Shown piece by piece: positions 7,612 to 10,638 of a DNA stretch of 10,638 nucleotides. Positions within the stretch are counted from its first letter, which is position 1. Each line of letters opens with the position of its first letter. A program made the translations under genes and the position numbers. The notes beneath the pieces were generated by a model, which saw only the letters and a list, made by a program, of their open reading frames with translations, was not told where the DNA came from and did no database searches. Source of the DNA: Ahniella sp. (GTDB lineage: Bacteria > Pseudomonadota > Gammaproteobacteria > Xanthomonadales > Ahniellaceae); assembly GCA_016712105.1 (NCBI GenBank), contig JADJRU010000038.1, positions 1 through 10,638 of the forward strand, written 5' to 3'.

Positions 7612-7706
7612 GCGGAATGACGATACACTTGATCGCAGGAGAGCTTTTGGCAAAACGCCGGATTTCAGTTGCAGTGACGGCGACAGGAACATGCGAGGCA
7701 CAATGA
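7608..7706 (+). CDS. Possible 32-codon bridging ORF (doubtful)
   Basis: A frame-3 ORF of 32 codons fills the gap between the flippase and the next glycosyltransferase. Its ATG overlaps the flippase stop (ATGA at 7608-7611). Its TGA (7704-7706) lies within the ATGATG that starts the glycosyltransferase. The product begins MSGMTIHLIAGELLAKRRIS and resembles no family I know. No good ribosome site precedes it, and a frame this short can be open by chance. It may serve only to couple translation, or mean nothing. Confidence 0.2.
   Translation: MSGMTIHLIAGELLAKRRISVAVTATGTCEAQ
7695..7698 (+). promoter_or_regulatory. Shine-Dalgarno GAGG before the second glycosyltransferase
   Basis: GAGG lies 4 bases before ATG 7703 and 7 bases before ATG 7706. 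It favours these starts over the upstream GTG 7565 (inside the flippase gene) and ATG 7691. Family members begin a few residues before DICFVGLENLPVLA, which agrees. Confidence 0.4.
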
Positions 7707-8836
7707 TGAACCACGACATTTGTTTCGTCGGATTGGAGAATCTCCCCGTGTTGGCGCGCGAGTTCAATCATCTCGGCGCCGGTGGAGAGCAAGTTCAGCA
7801 GACCCTGCTCAGTAGAGCGCTTGTCCGACGAGGATATCGCGTGTGCATGGTGGTTCTTGACCATGGACAAGCGGACGGTGCCGTCTGGGATGGAGTCACG
7901 ACATTCCGTGCCTATCGCCCGGAAGCCGGTATCGGCGGATTGCGCTTCATCCACCCGCGGTGGACGGGAATCTGGAGCGCGCTTTCAAGAGCCAATGCAT
8001 CGACCTACTACGTCAGTTGTGCCGGAATGCGTGTGGGCTTGGTCGCCATGTTCTGTTGCCTTCGTCGGCGCCGACTTGTGTTTCGCACGGCGTCCGATTC
8101 CGATTGCTGCCCGGACCGGCTTCTGGTGTCATATGCGCGTGATCGACGATTGTATGAATACGGATTGCGCCATGCGGACAGTATTTTGACTCAAAGTGCA
8201 AGCCAGCACACGAATATGCTGTTGAACTACGGACACGAGAGTACAGTAGCCGGCATGCTCGTGGACGCTCCGGAGTCGGCGAAAGACTTCGCGGACAGGG
8301 ACATCGATGTTTTGTGGGTGAACAACTTTCAGGGATTGAAGCGGCCTGACCGGTTCATTGATTTGGCGCGGCGACTTCCGGAGCGCCATTTCGTGATGAT
8401 TGGCGGCGCCGGTCCGGGTGGCCAGCAGCTATTCGATTCTATCAAGGAGCAGGCCGAAAGTTGTTCCAATGTCACCTTCCTTGGGCGTATTCCATATCAC
8501 GATGTCAACGAGTACTACGCGCGGGCAAAGGTGTTCGTCAATACATCGGACATTGAGGGTTTCCCAAATTCCTATTTGCAGGCCTGGATTCGCGGTGTAC
8601 CCGTTGTGACCTTTATCGACCCAGACGATGTGATCAGTCGCCAGAATCTTGGCGCGGCCGCCAGGGATCCGGATGGCATGTATCTCGCGGTCCGTTCGTT
8701 GTTGGCCGATCATGCCCTTTGGACGAAGGCCAGTGAGGATGCGAAGGCGTTCATGGCGAGCGAGTTCGATGAGTCCGCCATTTTGCGTCCGTATCTGGAT
8801 GCAATGCGCCTGGAGGCTGGTGTGCCGGCGAGCTGA
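7703..8836 (+). CDS. Family-4 type glycosyltransferase, E-x7-Q variant
   Basis: Intact glycosyltransferase of about 377 residues. The N-terminus DICFVGLENLPVLAREF with the loop GGEQVQQTLLSRALVRRGY defines the acceptor-side Rossmann fold. The C-terminal half has DIDVLWVNNFQGLKRPDRFI, FVMIGGAGPGGQQLF, NVTFLGRIPYHDVNEYYA and VFVNTSDIEGFPNSYLQAW. The usual second glutamate of the E-x7-E motif is glutamine (Glu codon 8555-8557, Gln codon 8579-8581); from memory, the EGFPNxxLQAW form recurs in a sub-group of these enzymes. The open frame extends up to GTG 7565 inside the flippase gene, but residues before 7691 are unlike the family, so 7703 or 7706 is preferred. It should add a sugar to the repeat unit; donor and acceptor are unknown. 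Confidence 0.85.
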   Translation: MMNHDICFVGLENLPVLAREFNHLGAGGEQVQQTLLSRALVRRGYRVCMVVLDHGQADGAVWDGVTTFRAYRPEAGIGGLRFIHPRWTGIWSALSRANASTYYVSCAGMRVGLVAMFCCLRRRRLVFRTASDSDCCPDRLLVSYARDRRLYEYGLRHADSILTQSASQHTNMLLNYGHESTVAGMLVDAPESAKDFADRDIDVLWVNNFQGLKRPDRFIDLARRLPERHFVMIGGAGPGGQQLFDSIKEQAESCSNVTFLGRIPYHDVNEYYARAKVFVNTSDIEGFPNSYLQAWIRGVPVVTFIDPDDVISRQNLGAAARDPDGMYLAVRSLLADHALWTKASEDAKAFMASEFDESAILRPYLDAMRLEAGVPAS

Positions 8837-8996
8837 ATGTGCCTACGCGTGTGGATGCTTGCTCTTTGCGATCTTTGATGGTAGTCTCGCTTGGCCGCGT
8901 CCACGTAATTCCTGCCGTGGTTGGGTAGATTCGAAGCGGGTGTACCGCTGATTCGATGACGGGGCATGGGCACGATGGTGAAGGGAGTTTCGCGGA
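8837..8996 (+). other. 160-base intergenic gap
   Basis: The longest gene-free stretch in the window. It holds a weak hairpin (CCACG at 8901-8905 with CGTGG at 8916-8920), a small GCGG/CCGC hairpin (about 8936-8948) and two copies of GATTCGA (8928-8934 and 8950-8956). No T-run follows either hairpin, so there is no intrinsic terminator. I see no convincing -35/-10 pair. It could hold an internal promoter for the acetyltransferase, but this cannot be shown. Confidence 0.4.
8981..8987 (+). promoter_or_regulatory. Shine-Dalgarno AAGGGAG before the acetyltransferase
   Basis: AAGGGAG 9 bases upstream of GTG 8997. A TGA in the same frame at 8979-8981 closes the frame just upstream, so this GTG is the first usable start. 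The site is stronger than most others in the window, which fits a gene that is not tightly coupled to the one before it. Confidence 0.5.
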
Positions 8997-9554
8997 GTGT
9001 TCGACAACATCAGATCTGATTATCGCCGATACTGTCGGACGGATAGCAAAATCAGGAATCTCCGAGGTTTCCTGGAGTATCAGGGACTTTGGGCCAGTGT
9101 TTGCTATCGTGCGGGACGCCACCTCATTGAACACCCGCTGCCGCCGGTCTTGAAGCAGTTTGCAGCCGCAGGCTATTGGATTTGGTGGAAGTCGATTCAG
9201 ATAACGACTGGCATCTTTATAGCGCCAACGGCCAAGATCGGGAAAGGATTCTACATTGGACATTTCGGTCAGATATTCATAGGCGCCGATTCGACCATCG
9301 GTGAGAACTGTAATGTTTCACAGGGAGTAACCCTGGGCTTCTCTTTCTATAAGGGCGAGTGGGGAGTGCCCCATTTGGGCGACCGCGTGTACATCGCCGC
9401 TGGCGCGAAAGTCATCGGACCGGTTCACTTGGCGAACGGGACCGTGGTAGGCGCGAATGCGGTAGTGACAAAAGACACGGAAGAGAATGCCGTGGTTGCC
9501 GGGGTCCCAGCGCGGGTCATTAGCTACAAGGGCAGCGGCGCCTACATTCCTTGA
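8997..9554 (+). CDS. CysE-like serine/sugar O-acetyltransferase (hexapeptide)
   Basis: Intact 185-residue acetyl-CoA-dependent O-acetyltransferase of the left-handed beta-helix class. The N-terminal helical part (MFDNIRSDYRRYCR, then GLWASVCYRAGRHLIEH) matches the short serine-acetyltransferase-like proteins common in polysaccharide clusters. Hexapeptide repeats run from IAPTAKIGKGFYIGHFG (about 9219) through IFIGADSTIGENCNVSQG and VTLG, then LGDRVYIAAGAKVIGPV, and end AVVAGVPARVISYKG. The histidine of IGHFG (9261-9263) sits where the catalytic histidine of CysE lies. In this setting it more likely acetylates a sugar of the repeat unit than makes O-acetylserine, but that is inference. The start is the GTG after AAGGGAG. 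The stop TGA overlaps an ATG (9554-9556) that is out of frame with the next gene's N-terminus. Confidence 0.85.
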   Translation: MFDNIRSDYRRYCRTDSKIRNLRGFLEYQGLWASVCYRAGRHLIEHPLPPVLKQFAAAGYWIWWKSIQITTGIFIAPTAKIGKGFYIGHFGQIFIGADSTIGENCNVSQGVTLGFSFYKGEWGVPHLGDRVYIAAGAKVIGPVHLANGTVVGANAVVTKDTEENAVVAGVPARVISYKGSGAYIP

Positions 9555-9570
9555 TGCGCGATGTCGTCGC

Positions 9571-9576
9571 GGGAGG
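9571..9576 (+). promoter_or_regulatory. Shine-Dalgarno GGGAGG before the third glycosyltransferase
   Basis: GGGAGG 8 bases before ATG 9585. It selects this ATG over ATG 9561, which is in the same frame but adds eight non-family residues, and over ATG 9554, which is in another frame. Confidence 0.5.
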
Positions 9577-9584
9577 GCGGGAGG

Positions 9585-10638
9585 ATGCCCAGGATCCTGT
9601 TCATTGTCAACTCTTTGAACCCCGGCGGCGCCGAGAGGCACGTCGTTTCTCTTATCAATCATCTCGAGCCCACGAATTCCCGCGGACGCTCGCCTATCTG
9701 CATCCGGGCGAAGCTTTGCTCGGCGAAATCGCGACGGCCTCCCTCGAGGCCGTCATTTCCTGTCGAGCGCGCAAGAAGGTGGACCTGGATGTCGCGAGGC
9801 GTTTGTCACGCGTGATCGATCATGACTGCGTCGACGTTGTCTACTGCACCAACCTGTATGCCATGCTCTATGGGGTGATGGCGCGCGCGCGGTCGAAGCG
9901 CCGCCCGAGACTCATCATGGCTTTTCACACGACCCTGCTCGGAAACTGGCGAAATCGCCTGCAGATGGCCTTTTACTGGCCTCTGTTCCGGCAATGTGAC
10001 CATTTGATCTACGTCTGCGGAAACCAGGGTCGCCACTGGAGGCGGTTGGGGCTGCGGGCACGGGAAGACGGGTTCATCTATAACGGTGTCGATACGGACC
10101 ATTACTCGTTGGCCGAAGTGAAGGACGAAGCGGCGCGGATACGAAAGATGCTGGGATTTGCCAGTGACGAACTGGTTGTTGGCATATGTGCGGGACTACG
10201 GCCCGAGAAAGCCCACGGCGATCTCTGGCCGCTGTCGCGCGGTTGCGTGCGGAGGGCGTGGCTGCGCGCTGCCTTGTGATCGGCGACGGTGAGGAACGCG
10301 CCAATGTCGAGCGCCGGATCGCGGAGCTCGGCCTGGAATCAGCGGTGGTCATCGTCGGTTTCCAGTCCGATGTCCGGCCATGGGTGGCAGCCTGTGACGT
10401 CATGGCCATCGTATCGCATGCTGTGGAGACGTTCTCGATATCAGCGCTGGAGTCGATGGCGCTGGAACGCCCGATGATCATGTCACGGATCGGAGGTGCG
10501 GAAGAACAGGTCTCAGACGGCGTGAATGGCTTCGTCTTTGACGCCGGCGACATCGGAGCTTTGACAGATTGCTTGAGGAAATGCTCCGATTCCGCTGAAC
10601 GCGTTCGCCTGGGCACCAATGCCCGAACCGTGGTGACC
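9585..10638 (+). CDS. Family-4 type glycosyltransferase, partial and frameshifted
   Basis: Third glycosyltransferase of the cluster; it runs off the right edge with about 351 residues visible. It starts MPRILFIVNSLNPGGAERHV in frame 3. From about 9680 the protein is in frame 2: TLAYLHPGEALLGEI, VDVVYCTNLYAMLYGV, LIYVCGNQGRHWRRLGL, FIYNGVDTDHYS, GICAGLRPEKAHGDL. From about 10220 it is in frame 1: CLVIGDGEERANVERRI, then VGFQSDVRPWVAACDVMAIV and the E-x7-E motif ETFSISALE (10426-10452). Two small indels thus break it, near 9680 and near 10220. Between and after these sites the conserved motifs are all present and in order, so the gene is probably functional in the organism. It has the same role class as the other two glycosyltransferases; the sugar is unknown. 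Confidence 0.85.
10225..10638 (+). CDS. Third glycosyltransferase, C-terminal fragment
   Basis: Frame-1 continuation of the third glycosyltransferase, open to the right edge. It reads LAAVARLRAEGVAARCLVIG and onward through the donor-binding domain, including SRIGGAEEQVSDGVNGFVF. It has no start of its own and follows directly from GLRPEKAHGDL in frame 2. Confidence 0.6.
   Translation, partial: MAAVARLRAEGVAARCLVIGDGEERANVERRIAELGLESAVVIVGFQSDVRPWVAACDVMAIVSHAVETFSISALESMALERPMIMSRIGGAEEQVSDGVNGFVFDAGDIGALTDCLRKCSDSAERVRLGTNARTVVT

Noticed and set aside
8837..8996. Intrinsic terminator in the intergenic gap
   Set aside because: The hairpins have stems of only 4-5 bases and no following T-run.
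1..10638. CRISPR arrays, tRNA/rRNA genes, insertion sequences or prophage genes
   Set aside because: No regularly spaced repeats, structured-RNA signatures, transposase motifs or phage proteins were seen on either strand.

Overview
The window is a single-strand (+) block of exopolysaccharide or capsule biosynthesis genes of the Wzx/Wzy-dependent type. It comes from a GC-rich, probably Gram-negative (diderm) bacterium. A Wza-type export protein and a Wzz-type co-polymerase with two membrane segments imply an inner and an outer membrane. Nothing in the sequence fixes the genus or phylum. No rRNA, tRNA, CRISPR array, insertion sequence or convincing intrinsic terminator was found, and no gene on the minus strand is supported. 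There is no gene-free stretch over 300 bases; the longest gap is about 160 bases (8837-8996).

Layout, left to right: 3' part of a Wza-type polysaccharide export protein (1-610); Wzz/GumC-type chain-length determinant without a tyrosine-kinase domain (546-1952); Wzy/O-antigen-ligase-type membrane protein (1954-3422); ExeA/GspA-like AAA ATPase carrying a transmembrane segment and a C-terminal SPOR domain (3472-5082); family-4-type glycosyltransferase (5079-6248); Wzx-type flippase (6256-7611); second glycosyltransferase (about 7703-8836); CysE-like hexapeptide acetyltransferase (8997-9554); third glycosyltransferase, cut by the right edge (9585-10638). Genes abut or overlap by a few bases almost throughout, so they probably form one operon whose promoter lies to the left of the window.

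Inferred division of labour: the glycosyltransferases build a lipid-linked repeat unit on the cytoplasmic face, and the acetyltransferase may decorate a sugar. Wzx flips the unit, the Wzy-like protein polymerises it, Wzz sets chain length, and Wza exports the polymer through the outer membrane. The ATPase-SPOR protein may position or assemble the machine at the peptidoglycan. No priming glycosyltransferase and no tyrosine autokinase lie in the window.

The left half (about 50-5520) is full of reading-frame breaks. Wza, Wzz, the Wzy-like gene, the ATPase and the first glycosyltransferase each continue as a recognisable protein only if the frame is changed one to several times. From about 5530 to 9680 the genes are clean, and the last glycosyltransferase has two more breaks. 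Because the protein sequence on each side of every break is well preserved, uncorrected sequencing indels explain this better than old gene decay. The coordinates below therefore give reconstructed gene extents, with separate entries for the main intact fragments.
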